From Auxenochlorella pyrenoidosa (taxonomy: Eukaryota; Chlorophyta; Trebouxiophyceae; Chlorellales; Chlorellaceae): a stretch of 25,138 nt of DNA. Positions within the stretch are counted from its first letter, which is position 1, and each line of letters opens with the position of its first letter. The position numbers and the translations under genes are program-made. Below are positions 9,939 through 20,923 of the stretch, one piece after another. The stretch covers positions 402,787 to 427,924 of the forward strand of contig KQ481938.1 in assembly GCA_001430745.1 (NCBI GenBank). The letters run 5' to 3'. The notes under the pieces are model-generated. The model saw only the letters and a list, made by a program, of their open reading frames with translations. It had not been told where the DNA came from and made no database searches.

Positions 9939-12900
9939 TCAACTGAGCGTCACCACGGCTGCCAGGGGCTGGTCCTGCCCAAAGCGCAGGCCATATGCGC
10001 CGCAGGGAGGCTCCGGGTCCCCAAAGCCGGCCCAGCTGGACGCGCTGCCGCCGCCCAGCTGCAGGCCAAACTCCAGGCGCTGCGAGCCGCCTGGCGCCAG
10101 CTCAGCGCTTCGAGCATAGCCCGCCAGCCGCTGCACCAGGTCTGAGCTGCCCACAGTGGCGTCGCACCCAGAGGCTTGCACCGTCGCTTGCGGCAAAGCC
10201 GTGGCAGCTGGGTCGGGCGCACGGCCCAAGTAGGACAAAAAGAGGAGCACAGCGGTGCCGGCAGGGAGGGTGCCGCCGCCATGGGTGACAGTGATGGCGG
10301 CGGTGGCGGTACCGCCTGCGCCGGCCGCCACGCTGGCGTTTGCCAAGCTGAAGTTGACGTACGACAGGCCGAAGCCAAAGGGGAAGAGCACCATGCTGGC
10401 ATCTCCTCGCCAGTAGCGGTAGGTGCGCCCTGCAGCGGCAGCCAGGAGGGCAGGCAGCCGGAAGAAGGCTAGTTCAGGTGCAAGTGGTGTGATCATGTTG
10501 GGAAGCAGTAAGCTTGCACTCGCACTCGTGCCACTCCACTTGCTTGCCACTCCCTAATGGGTGTGGGGTATGAACGCACCTGGGTAGTCGTCAGAGGCCC
10601 TCATGCGGAGATCGGTCATAGCAAGGGCTCGAGACCGTGCATAGCTGTCACGGTACCACGTGAGCGGTGTGCGCCCTGCAGCAGTTGCCAGGCAGGCAGG
10701 CAGGCAGGTGGGCGGGTTGAGCAGCAGTCCAGGCGTCTTCCACACCCAGCGTGCAAGGGAGGGCTTGGTGGCGAGCCAGGGGGGGCGCGGGTGGGAGGTG
10801 CTGGGCGGGTGCGTCATTGCATGTGTGCTCTGCCTTGCACTCAGCCTTGACCTCTCCGTCTGCACTTCTCGCCGGTATCCCTGGCATCCATAGTGCGTCA
10901 GGCGGCCCGCACGACGTAAATCCTGCATCCCTGCCGTGATCCCTTTCACCCAGACGCATCCCCACGCACCCGACGGCACCGCCCGCCCCAGCAGCAGGTC
11001 TGCGATGCCCAGCGCGCCGTGCTGGCCGGGGACCCAGGCGCTCAGGATGGCGCCCACCCCCGGCGCCGCCAGCATGTCAGACACATCCAGGGGGCCGCCA
11101 TGGATGAGCACCACCACCAGGGGCTTGCCGGCGGCGGCCGCCAGGGCCTGCGGCAGCATCAAGTCACAAACAGGGGCAGGCCAGCTAAGGTGGGCATTGA
11201 CAGACCAACCAGGGCTGTGGTGTGCGGCACAAAAGGGCGCCTGGCAGGCACGCGGCACAAGTGCTGTCTCGACCCGCACCACGGCCACCCCAATGGTCAA
11301 CTAGACAGCAGGGGGCATGCCCATGGGCAGCCTGAGCCTGCGCATCGACTGCCCTACACACCGCGCATGCCTCTGCCCCGCCCACCTGCCACAGCTTGGC
11401 CTGCTGTGCCTGCAGCAGCAGGGAGTCCCTGTCCATGCCCTCTCCCTCCATGTATGTCAGGTACGACCCCTCTGGCAGCTGCGGGCATGGGACCATGGCG
11501 CAGGCGGCTTGGTGGGGGCAAACAGCCTCGCAGGCCCCACCCGGCAGCACACAGGCCCTGCTGCAGCCCCCACGCCAGCGCTTCACAGCGTCTTCCCCAT
11601 TCTTGTACACGTTCCCTTGCAGTCCCATTTTTGAAACAGATACGGAGCCCTCAGCATCCCCTGCACACCTGGTCATCGTCCTCCAAGCTTTTGGGCCCGG
11701 CACGCGACAGCCGGCTGCCCAGGAAGAGCACGCAGGCGTCGGCAGCCTGCGCTGGGATATGGTGGCGGCGGCAGAGAATGGTTGAGCGGGGGGTTTTGCG
11801 CCCGAAAAACTGGCCCGTAGGGCATCACTGACCGGCGGAGATGCAGGTCAGCTGCAGCGCTGCCGAGGAGGGCGGGCGGGTGGAGATGAAAGCATCGCAC
11901 GAGTTGCAGCTTGCAGTTGCGGGCAGGCTCTTGAGATCACTTGCTCAACAGCCGTCCTGCTTGGGCACTCACCTTGCAGGCCTGGACATCCGCTCGGGCG
12001 TTGGCTTCAGAGTAGGCAGACGCCGTGGCTGGGTTGAAAGACACATTGGTCCCCGGCAGCGCGGCCCGCAGGGCGGCCAGCGGCGTGACGATTGGGCCGG
12101 CGCTGGCGCCGTAGTTGCGCCTGCAGCGGCGGCAAGCTCGGCGAGGGTGCGCAGTGAGCCATAGGGCCCTCGCAGCTGAGGTGTGCGGCCCGGCCTGAGC
12201 TGTTGACATCGCCACAGCTGCTTGTGTCCATGGCAAGGCCACACCTCAAGCCAGGCCGAATGGTGCGTGCTCCCAGGAAACAGCGTGCCCCCGGGCATCA
12301 GGCTCGGCCCTGCTGCAACAAGAGACTCACCCCAGCAGGTCTTCGGCTGAGTCAGCAAAGGGCCCGATGACTGCCAGCCGGGAGAGCCGGGCAGGGTCCA
12401 GCGGCAGCGTGCCCTGCAGGGGTGTATCGTAAAAACATGCTTGGCATCCCTCCGCGGCTGGCGCTCCAAGCGCACAAGTAGCCGCCGCGTCTCAGGGGTT
12501 GCACGCATGTGCTGCGGTGGGTGCAACATCCAGGGTGGGGCACGCGGTCGCCTGCAGCCAGGCAGGAGGCACGCCCAGACACTCACCCCATCGTTCTTCA
12601 GCAGCACGCAGCCCTTGGCAGCGAGCTCGCGCGCGGTGGCGACGTGCTGCGGGCTGCCAATCACCGAGGTGTTCAGCCCCGCCCAGGGCAGGGACTCCGG
12701 AGGGTCAAAGTGGCCCTGCCTGCAGGGCCGGGGGTGGAGCAGGCTGTCAGGGGCACGAGCTTGCGTCCAAGTGGGCCTGGGGCCACAGTGCCATTCTGCA
12801 CCCAGTCCCCGCCCGGTACGGCTCAAAGTGAGCCAGGGAGGCATGATTGCAAAGGCGTGACATGTGGCATGGATGCTTGGTGGGACCCAACACGTCGAGC

Positions 12901-14319
12901 TGCTCGCCGAGCCCGGCCAGCCACAGCGCAGCCAGCAATGACAGCAGCAGCATAGCATACACCCCGGGCCGACAGGCCAGTGAGCATCAAGGTCGCACCT
13001 CATACGCGCGGCCAGCAGGCGGCGCGCAGCGGCGTCCAGCTCAGCGGCCGCCAGGTCAGCTGGGTCCAGCGTCTCGGATGTCTGCGTGATCAACGTGATC
13101 GAGCAACGCAGGGCGCTGCCGCCAGCTATGAATTATGGTCATGAATGGGTTGCTGCTATGAGTGAGCATTATCGCATAGATCCGAAGCTTGGCGGGGGGT
13201 TCAGCTTGCTTGCAGACATTGCTCCTGTCTTGTTTGCTGCACATGTTTGGAACCCCCCGTCTTGAATGCCACAGCGGTCGATGCCCCGCCCCACCTTCAT
13301 GAACATGTCCACCCCCGACTGGACCATGAGCATGGAGGCGTTCTGCAGGTTGCCTCCGGCAAAGCCCAGGCCGGTGGGCGGCTCGGTCGTGCTGGTAACC
13401 AGCACTGCAGGGCGGGCCGGGGTACGGTGCGGCACTCTGTGCACGCACTCGCCTCTGTAGGCGCCATCCTCCAGTAGTTAAAGCCCTCAGCCTCCACACA
13501 CCCCCGGGGCGGCCCAGCACACAAACGCAACCAGATGGGNNNNNNNNNNNNNNNNNNNNNNNNNNNNNNNNNNNNNNNNNNNNNNNNNNNNNNNNNNNNN
13601 NNNNNNNNNNNNNNNNNNNNNNNNNNNNNNNNNNNNNNNNNNNNNNNNNNNNNNNNNNNNNNNNNNNNNNNNNNNNNNNNNNNNNNNNNNNNNNNNNNNN
13701 NNNNNNNNNNNNNNNNNNNNNNNNNNNNNNNNNNNNNNNNNNNNNNNNNNNNNNNNNNNNNNNNNNNNNNNNNNNNNNNNNNNNNNNNNNNNNNNNNNNN
13801 NNNNNNNNNNNNNNNNNNNNNNNNNNNNNNNNNNNNNNNNNNNNNNNNNNNNNNNNNNNNNNNNNNNNNNNNNNNNNNNNNNNNNNNNNNNNNNNNNNNN
13901 NNNNNNNNNNNNNNNNNNNNNNNNNNNNNNNNNNNNNNNNNNNNNNNNNNNNNNNNNNNNNNNNNNNNNNNNNNNNNNNNNNNNNNNNNNNNNNNNNNNN
14001 NNNNNNNNNNNNNNNNNNNNNNNNNNNNNNNNNNNNNNNNNNNNNNNNNNNNNNNNNNNNNNNNNNNNNNNNNNNNNNNNNNNNNNNNNNNNNNNNNNNN
14101 NNNNNNNNNNNNNNNNNNNNNNNNNNNNNNNNNNNNNNNNNNNNNNNNNNNNNNNNNNNNNNNNNNNNNNNNNNNNNNNNNNNNNNNNNNNNNNNNNNNN
14201 NNNNNNNNNNNNNNNNNNNNNNNNNNNNNNNNNNNNNNNNNNNNNNNNNNNNNNNNNNNNAGTCCCAGTTTCCAGCAGGTGTGGCCCCTGCAGCCGGGGG
14301 GTGGGTGGTGGTGGCTCAG

Positions 14320-14354
<35 letters not shown>

Positions 14355-16053
14355 GGTGTGTGCGAGTGTGTGGGGGGGCGGTTGGGGGATCTGCGGCGCG
14401 GGGCCAGGCGGTGAGGGAACCAGCAGGGGGATCAGAAGGCAGGCAGCCTTCTTCAGCCTGCTTTTCTCCCATCACAGCGCTGGTTACCGCAAGGACCATC
14501 CACATGCACAGCGAAGCTGCGCACGTGGTCAGCTGCATGCAGCGCAGCGGGCACCCTGTTCCCTCTGCCAGCTTGCTGCGCCAGCTGCCCTCTGAGCAGC
14601 ATCGTCCAAAATGGGCCGGCCGGCCTGCCACCCTCCATACAACCATGCAATCTCGAAAGGTGCATGCCTCCACAGGCACTATACCTCCCATCCACCTCGA
14701 ATCTCTCGATCTAGTTTCGCCCTACCACCCACCTCGAAGCTCTCGATGTCGTGCCCCAGGAAGTGCTTGCAGGTGGCGCCGACGGCCACGCGGCGCGGGC
14801 GGGCGCCGCCCTGCAGCCCCCGCACAAATGCCACCGCCAGGCGCGACTGCAGCAGCGGATCCTCCCCCCACGTCTCGCTCAGCCGCCCCCAGCGTGGGTC
14901 CCTGCGGGCAGGCCGAAGGGGGGTCCAGGGATTGACGGCCTGGGCCGGCAAAGCACGCGCGCTACAGCCACAGGGCGCAGCAGCAGCAGTTGGCTTGCGC
15001 TGCTCACGTCCAAACGTCGCGGTCCCTGGGCCGGGCCGGGTGGAAAGGATGCTCTCGCACAAGGGCAGAGGGCATGCGGCCTGCGGCGCGTCGCCAAGCC
15101 GCGCCGCGGATGTGCACGGCTGGGCATAAGGACACCGCCCTCTGCCCCTGCTGGCCTCCCCCCCCTCTTGCCTGACAATTGCCACATGAGGGGACAGGCA
15201 GTGCGTGAAGATGGCCGTCTGGCCATCTGCCACCCGCATGTTGTAAATCGCACGCATCTCTGCCGCTATTTCTGATGCCATGCGCCCAACCAGCGCATCA
15301 TCAAATGCTGCTGCCTGCGGGAAAGGCGGCACAGGTTGCGGGTGGATGGGTGCGTGTGCGCAGCACCGGCGGCGAGGTGGACATTGGCGCGTGGGCGCAG
15401 GAAACAGCCTGCTCGGGACTCGTAACCCTGTCGACGGCAGCCCGCAGGGAGGGCCAAAGGCAGCAAGTGGGCAGGCAGGGGGCGCGCCTGCGCCAGGTTT
15501 TGCGGGTAGATGGTCCCGCCGTTGCCGCTTGCAGGGTCCACCGCTTCCCCCGCGCCCCCCAGCTTCACGCCGTGGCTGCACTCTGCCTGCCATATGAAGT
15601 CGGGCACCGCCAGCTCGGGCAAGCCCCCAAAGGGGTCGGTCTGCAGCATGGCTGCCTTCTGCTGGGGGCTCAGCGCGCCCAGCAGGGCCTCAACTCGCTC
15701 GCCGTCCGGCAGGCTGGTGTCCAGCCAAGGGAAGGGCGCGCCGGCAGCAGCTGCAGGCGGGGCGGCCAGGTGGCAGCGGCAGCAGCGAGCGCTTTGCTGG
15801 AGAGCACGGTGCTGGGCAGCAGGGCGCTAGGGCCGCGAGGCAGCGGCGGCGGGAGGGCTAGCGGCGCAGCGGCAGCTGGCTCACACCAGCAGCGACCAAC
15901 CCTGCCGCGCGCAATTATGCACTATGCTGTACACTATAGGCTAGGTTTCAAGCCACGGGCACTCTGATCGACCTTCGCCGCGCTGCTTGAAAACTCACCG
16001 TCCACGGCCCTGGCCACAAGGACTAGGCATGCTGCTACAACTTGTAAGCTCAT
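9939..16053 (-). CDS. glycoside hydrolase family 3 protein (beta-xylosidase/beta-glucosidase type), interrupted by an assembly gap
   Basis: Family 3 enzymes release sugars from the non-reducing ends of glycans. Exons, 5' to 3': 15999-16053, 15488-15750, 15172-15314, 14733-14901, gap, an exon ending at 13453 (start unclear), 13295-13404, 12999-13081, 12587-12719, 12331-12413, 11973-12120, 11669-11746, 11386-11478, 10970-11147, 10580-10675 and 9939-10429. The first 18 residues (MSLQVVAACLVLVARAVD) look like a signal peptide. Family marks are RDPRWGRLSETWGEDPLL (about 154-171), CKHFLGHDIE (about 198-207), GHFDPPESLPW, GCVLLKNDG, VIGPFADSAEDLLG, GKPLVVVLIHGGP, YPGRTYRYWRG and FPFGFGLSY, then a fibronectin-III-like tail. 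The expected S-D nucleophile site reads LVTSTTEPP, with no Asp. Three donors are GC (after exons 2 and 3, and at 13453). The order of domains fits plant BXL-type proteins. The substrate cannot be told from sequence. Confidence 0.9.
10691..10708. repeat. GGCA microsatellite in glycosidase intron
   Basis: About four GGCA units lie just inside the intron upstream of the exon that starts at 10675 (minus strand). Confidence 0.8.
13540..14260. other. assembly gap (run of N)
   Basis: Unknown bases interrupt the glycosidase gene between the KHF-containing exon and the nucleophile region, hiding probably one to three exons. The true length may differ from the N count. Confidence 0.99.
14321..14351. 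repeat. 31-base poly-G tract beside the gap
   Basis: An uninterrupted G run in the glycosidase intron, followed by more G-rich sequence, lies about 60 bases from the N run. Such tracts stop sequencing polymerases and probably explain the gap. The run length itself is unreliable. Confidence 0.93.
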
Positions 16054-16794
16054 TTCAACGAGTGTTCTGAACTCCCAAACCGATAGGGAAGCAACGCCTC
16101 AGCACGTGCGCGAGGCGTCGGATACTCGCAACCCGCGTTTCGGGCGAACACGTTCTGGACGCAAAATTTTAGGGCTTCGATCACGCTGGGGATTCGGTTG
16201 GAGCGGGCGGCATGCGGGTTCGCGACTGGGTGCATGGCGCGCTGGCGCTGTGCTGGCGCAGCAGGGGAAGGAAAGGAGAGCCTGGCGTCACAGGCATGCA
16301 CTGCATCCGCTGCCACCAAGCCTAGTCAGAGTGTGTGCCATGTGTGAGCAAATCCGTGAACTTAGACACAAGGAAGACACGGCGAAGGAATCAAAGTGTC
16401 ACTCCGGCAATAGTACTCTCAGTTACGCATATCACCCCCAAATCCTGAGTTGTCATTCTGCCCAGTCCCGCCGCATGGTCTGCCCCTGCATCACACTACC
16501 ACTCCAGGCACACCCCATAGGCACTCTGTTGGCACGTCGACCACTGCTCTAGCTTGTGCGCCAAGATTCGCCACCAGAAGCCTGCATGGCAGGCGTCCGC
16601 TCAGCCATCCATTGCGCATCACCCCGCTCGGACGGGCCCCTACTGCTTCGCTTGTGAACGACTTCTGTCCTGCTTGGCATGGCCTCCGCGGCCTCGACAT
16701 CGCGCATGCGTCTGCGCGGTCACATGCAATACATGTGCCAGCTGCCGCTTGGCGGGCATGCAGCCAGGGCAGGCCCAGCAGGCACAGCGGGGGC
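16054..16794. promoter_or_regulatory. intergenic region upstream of the glycosidase gene
   Basis: This tandem intergenic region holds the 3' UTR of the OTU protease and the promoter of the glycosidase, both on the minus strand. The ORFs across it have no family signature. I see no repeat or motif worth naming. Confidence 0.5.
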
Positions 16795-19700
16795 TCAGCC
16801 CACCAGCCCGGCAGCAACCACGTGCTGCGGCTCCTCCGGGATGCCAAAATTCCGCTGGTAGGTGCTGACGGCTCGGGCCAGCTGCGAGTGCTGCCGCCCG
16901 AAGCTGTGCCGCAGGCGGTCGCCCGTGTTCTGCCGCCTGCAAGGAGGGAGGGCAGGGGAGCAAGCGGTGCGTGAGCCGGCCGCGCCAGCAGGTGCCCAGC
17001 GCGGTGCACCGCTGTGGCTGCCGGCATGCAGGATGCAATGCAGGGGCGGCACAGCAAGCGCATCTGGGGCTCTCGGAGCAGAGCGCCGCCACCTGCCGCT
17101 TGGCCTACAGCTTGCAAGCCAAGCGGCCAAACGCTGCCCGTTTCGGTAGTCGCCTGCCCTTCCCTGTGGCCGCACTTTGGTGCACCCGGCTGCTGCTCAT
17201 GGTTGCCTTGAGACATCAGTTTTGCAGGACTACATCTCAAGTTATAAACTAGACTCGCCTGACTGCGTTGTAGTGGATGGGGGCCACGTAGGTGAGGAAG
17301 CACTCGTGGCGGGGGCGCGCGGAGCGGGGGATGTACCGCAGGAACCAGTGGTCCCGGTCTGCAGAGCAGGGGCAAACGGGGGGGCACACACAGTCGTTAC
17401 TGTCTGTGGGCAGCGGCAGCAAACAGCAGGAACCAGTGGTCCCGGTCTGCAGGCAGGGGAGCACAGGGGGGGGGGGGGGCACACATAGTGGCCACTGGCT
17501 GCGGGCAGCGGGCAGCAAACAGCAGGAATCAGTGGTCCCTGTTTGAAAGGGTGGCACCCAGAGAGGGATACGCAGCAGGGTTCCCACACGTGCCCAGCAG
17601 CATGTGTGCCGGAGCGAGCGAGGAGGGGCGCGGGCCACCCAACGCCAGCGACACGCACCCGGCCTGCAAGGCTGGGCGACCGCCGCTGCACCCGGGGCGG
17701 TGCTGGAGGCAAAAAGAAGGGGAAAAGGAGAAAAAGAAAGCGCCAGCAGCGGCCCCCACCCGAGCTGATGACGTTGACCACCACCGCCAGCGCCTCGCAC
17801 AGCGCGCGCAGCGTCAGCTCGTCGCCCCACGTGCCGTCCCTGCCCATCTCCCTGCAGCCGGCGGGGCGGGCAGGCAGGCATGCAGGAGCATTCGACAGGG
17901 AGGCTGGCTCAGCGCGCCTCGGCGCACGACGTGACGGCTTGACTTGACTTGCCTTGCCTTGACTTCACTTGACCTGACGGCAGCGCGCAGACTGTCGCCC
18001 CCCACAGCAACCCAAGCCCCAGCGTTGCAGGCGGCAAAGCGCGACGCCCACCGTAGGTAGACGCTCCACTCCTCCCCGAGGAATGCCTGGAAGTCTGCCG
18101 GGTGCTGTCGCATGAAGGCGACAGCCTGCCGCCGCACGTAGGCGTGGTGCCGCTGCGTGCCTGCAGGGGCAGGCATACAGCAAGATACCAGTAGCATATG
18201 CTAAAAATAATGCAATAGAGAGTTGATAATCAGCGATAGGGGCGGCGGCGGTTGCGCTCACGCGGCACAACCCGGCAGCACCCGGCTGGATCGTGGCCTT
18301 GAGCAGGGGTGCGGCGCAGCCCCGCGTTGCTGCCGTGCAAGTGGAGGGCTGGCATGGTGGAGACAGGAGGGCCAGGCCAGAGGGCGCGTGGTCAGAGCCA
18401 GGCGACAGAGCAGGGTGGGGCTTGCGACGGCCATGGCGCTGCCTTCCCTGCCCGCCCGGCGCACCATACAGGCCAAAGCTGATGGCGCGGAACTGGCAGT
18501 TCCCTGCAATGAGGATGCCGTGGTTGACAGCCAAGAGTTCAGGAAGGTTGGTTATGTGCTGCTGGCTGTGCGGCCCTGCACATGCAGCGCCCCATGGCCA
18601 GCAGCGGGGCGGCGCATGGCGTGGTGGGCCAACAGGCAGGCCGCAAGCGCAAGGCAGGAGGTGTGCGCAGGAACCAGGCTGTCTACAGCCGGGGGGCCCA
18701 CCGTCGCCCTCCATCACGCGGTGCTCCAGCATGCAAGGCAGGAAGTTTGGTGCATGAGCAAGCCAGCCTGGCCAGCACGCACCGTCGCCCTCCATCACGC
18801 AGTGCTCCAGCTTGAGCTTGAACAGCCGGCCCTGCGGGGCTTGAGGTGGATTACGAGGAAGGGAGCAAAGTTTTGTTGCTTGATTCAAGTCTGAAGCAAG
18901 TTGAGAACAAGCTGATAATTCCGCAAATTGAGCTAATTCTAAGTTTGCAGGTCCGCCAAGGGCCGCGCTGAGTCCTGCAACCCTGGAAGCGCCGTGGTGG
19001 GCCCTGCAACCCTTGAGGCGCATGCCCAGGTGGCGCCTGGACAACCCACACCAGCGGCCATGCAGGGCAGCGCAGTGTGCAAGCCGGCGTGCAGCCTGGG
19101 GACCCTGCTGGTGAGCGTCCTGGGCCCAAGTGCTGCGACAACGGCAAGCACTGCAGCATGTGGCACGGTGGCTGAGCGCTGGAGCTGCAGCAGGAAACAG
19201 ACAGGGCAGGAAACAGGCATGCGGGGCAGAGACAAGGGCAGGAGGCAGACACGGGGAGGGCCCACCTGCAGCCGCTGCTCCTGCTCCTGCAGTGCTGCAG
19301 AGCCGTCGTCCCAGCCCCAAAAGCCGCCCCTGGGTGGGGCCTCGGGTATCGGCTCCATGGGCTGCGGGCGGGGCAGGACCAAAGCGTGCCGTCACCCATC
19401 GAACATGCATCGGGTGGTGTATGAGGCCGGGTCATGTGGCATTCAGGGCCTGGGCGGCAGTGAGGGGTCAGAGCACAGGGCAGCTGTGCTGGGCTGCCTT
19501 TCTCCGGATCAATGGGAGTGGGCCAAGCAGAGCAAACCAGGCAGCTGGCTTCAGTATTCAAGAGCAGGAAGCCGTTCGGTACCCGCCTGAATTTGCTCTA
19601 TCGCAATGGCAGCTTCCAGCAGCTTCCGCGAGTCTGTCCACTGCAGTGCCATGCCTGCGACAGACACAGGGCAACGGCACAGGTTGGAGAGCTGTCAGCC

Positions 19701-20226
19701 ACTGCAGCATAGCAGACTGGGGCCAGCAGCTACCCGTGGACCTTGGTGCTTGATGCTGGGCAGCTTGAGCGCGGTTTAATGCACACGCCTCTCGGGAGGG
19801 GCTGCCGCATGCAAGTGTATGTTTGAACCCAAACTCACCGCCGGAGGCTCCAGGCCGCAAGCTCACGCTCTGCCGCCGCTCAAACGCGCCAAGCGGGGTG
19901 GTCGGGCGGCCGCCGCCACCGGGCCCGCTGCCCGATATCCCGCTGGTATTGACGGTGGCCTGCGCTCCCCATTGTACGTCCACGGGCGGTATGATGCCAG
20001 AGAGACGCCGCCGCAAGTCTTCCACCTGCCAGAGAAGGGAGGAGTGTGAGCAGCAGGGAGGTGTGGGCCGACTGCGAGAAGCCGGCGGGCGCCAGCAGCG
20101 GCGGCGCGGCAGTAACAACGGGGAGAAGCGAGCGGTCGCCCTCACCCTGCCACTATCATCGATAGGCTGCGGTTGAGAATCATCTGGGTCGTGCAAACCC
20201 GAGCTAGAGCTGAAGCAGCAGGCCAT
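16795..20226 (-). CDS. OTU-domain cysteine protease (probable deubiquitinase)
   Basis: OTU proteases cut ubiquitin from proteins. Nine phase-matched exons give 288 residues and a complete domain: 20146-20226, 19867-20025, 19266-19361, 18783-18831, 18465-18503, 18052-18160, 17760-17851, 17259-17358 and 16795-16936. The catalytic Cys is in EGDGNCQFRAISFGLYG (Cys about 131, Asp about 128). HHAYVRRQAVAFMRQHP and DGTWGDELTLRALCEAL follow, and the catalytic His is in VAPIHYNAV (about 237), the usual order. The N-terminus MACCFSSSSG has two adjacent Cys near Met, a possible lipidation site. The next 100 residues are Gly/Ser/Pro-rich with a FWGWDDG motif and a short Gln/Glu helix before the domain. 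Exon 2 could instead end at 19839, but only 19867 matches the phase of exon 3. The last intron has a GC donor (GCGAGT). The exon 4 donor and exon 8 acceptor each have extra copies nearby. Confidence 0.92.
17341..17547 (-). repeat. tandem repeat (units about 88-96 bp) carrying three copies of an OTU exon 8 acceptor
   Basis: Units begin at 17341, 17429 and 17525. Each starts with the exon 8 edge (GGAACCAGTGGTCCCGGT on plus in the first two; diverged in the third), followed by CTGCAG in the first two and a G-rich/CACACA spacer. The unit at 17341 includes the real exon start at 17358. The second acceptor would be out of phase and meet a stop; the third has lost its CAG. Confidence 0.88.
17936..17978. 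repeat. CTTGA-type pentanucleotide repeat in OTU intron 6
   Basis: Imperfect GACTT/GCCTT units (plus strand) lie in the intron between exons 6 and 7. It is a short microsatellite with no coding role. Confidence 0.8.
18700..18815 (-). repeat. duplicated 5' splice site region of OTU exon 4
   Basis: The exon 4 end and donor (18781-18815) are repeated at 18700-18733 in the following intron, 81 bases further on. The coded ends are LEHCVMEGDG and LEHRVMEGDG, each followed by GT. The interval is 27 codons without a stop, so the second donor would also join exon 5 in frame. Confidence 0.88.
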
Positions 20227-20923
20227 GACGTCGGGGAACTCACAGGAGAGTCGGAGGAGCACTTTCGGAAGCTAAGACGGTTCGAAATGGAGATCACAGC
20301 CAGCAGCGGCCTGAAGGAGCGCAACTTACGTGCCGAATCCCTTTATGCTGCTGGCCACGCGGCAGCAGGCCACCGCCACGTCTCTCGGCTCCGCTCACAA
20401 AACAACTGCATGACTTACATTCCGTCACTGTTACGGTGCGCGCATTGCAATCAGTCATGAAAGAAGAATGATTTGAAGGGAGGGAAAAGACACTGGGCTT
20501 GTGCGCTGAACAAAACTGGGGTTGACAGCGCAGCACAGGCCCGCCAGGCGGACTTATGGTTTGGCAGATGCAGGGCAGCGGCACAGCTTGCAAGCCAGGC
20601 TCTAGAAATGAATGGTAGTTCGCGCATCTCACTCCAAAATCAAGACGGATCCAACAGATCACACCTTCAAATGCAGGCACGGCAGGAACTGACGGCTGGG
20701 GTTTGGAAAGAAGAGCCGTTCATACAAGGAGAGGTGTAAGCACTGATGGCCGAATAAGGCCAGGCATTAGTGCAATGAGCCCTTGGGGCTGTTATGGACG
20801 AGAGGGGGAAAGCTTGATGTGCGTGGCCTAGAGCAGCACAGGAAAGGCACCCAATGCCTGGCTAGAGCTCGGCAACACACGCTTGCCGGCAGGTGAGGCA
20901 TACGCAGGCGCCGCAGTGCACCT
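20227..20923. promoter_or_regulatory. intergenic region upstream of the OTU protease
   Basis: A tandem intergenic stretch between two minus-strand genes. It contains a minus-strand TGTAA (20415-20419) and is less GC-rich around 20400-20470 and 20600-20720. No gene is recognised. Confidence 0.5.
20415..20419 (-). terminator. TGTAA poly(A)-type signal, small unknown gene
   Basis: Minus-strand TGTAA about 505 bases after the stop of the small gene at 20924. The distance is long but within the range of green algal 3' UTRs. Confidence 0.35.

Noticed and set aside
10936..11831. Long plus-strand ORFs across this stretch
   Set aside because: They are antisense to well-supported glycosidase exons and introns, have no family motifs and arise from high GC content.
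14262..14291. Possible glycosidase exon start reading GHTCWKLG beside the gap
   Set aside because: The acceptor is plausible, but the few codons match no family 3 motif and the rest is in the gap.
16491..17387. 298-codon minus-strand ORF
   Set aside because: It is out of frame with the OTU exons it overlaps and its protein has no recognisable motif; the spliced OTU model explains the region.
17341..17547. CRISPR-like or satellite array
   Set aside because: Only 2.3 units, spacers are themselves repeated, and the first unit contains a real exon start in a eukaryotic gene.
19565..19710. Plus-strand ORF pieces in OTU intron 2 that look protein-like
   Set aside because: No known domain and no splice structure; possibly an old repeat copy, but this cannot be shown from one window.
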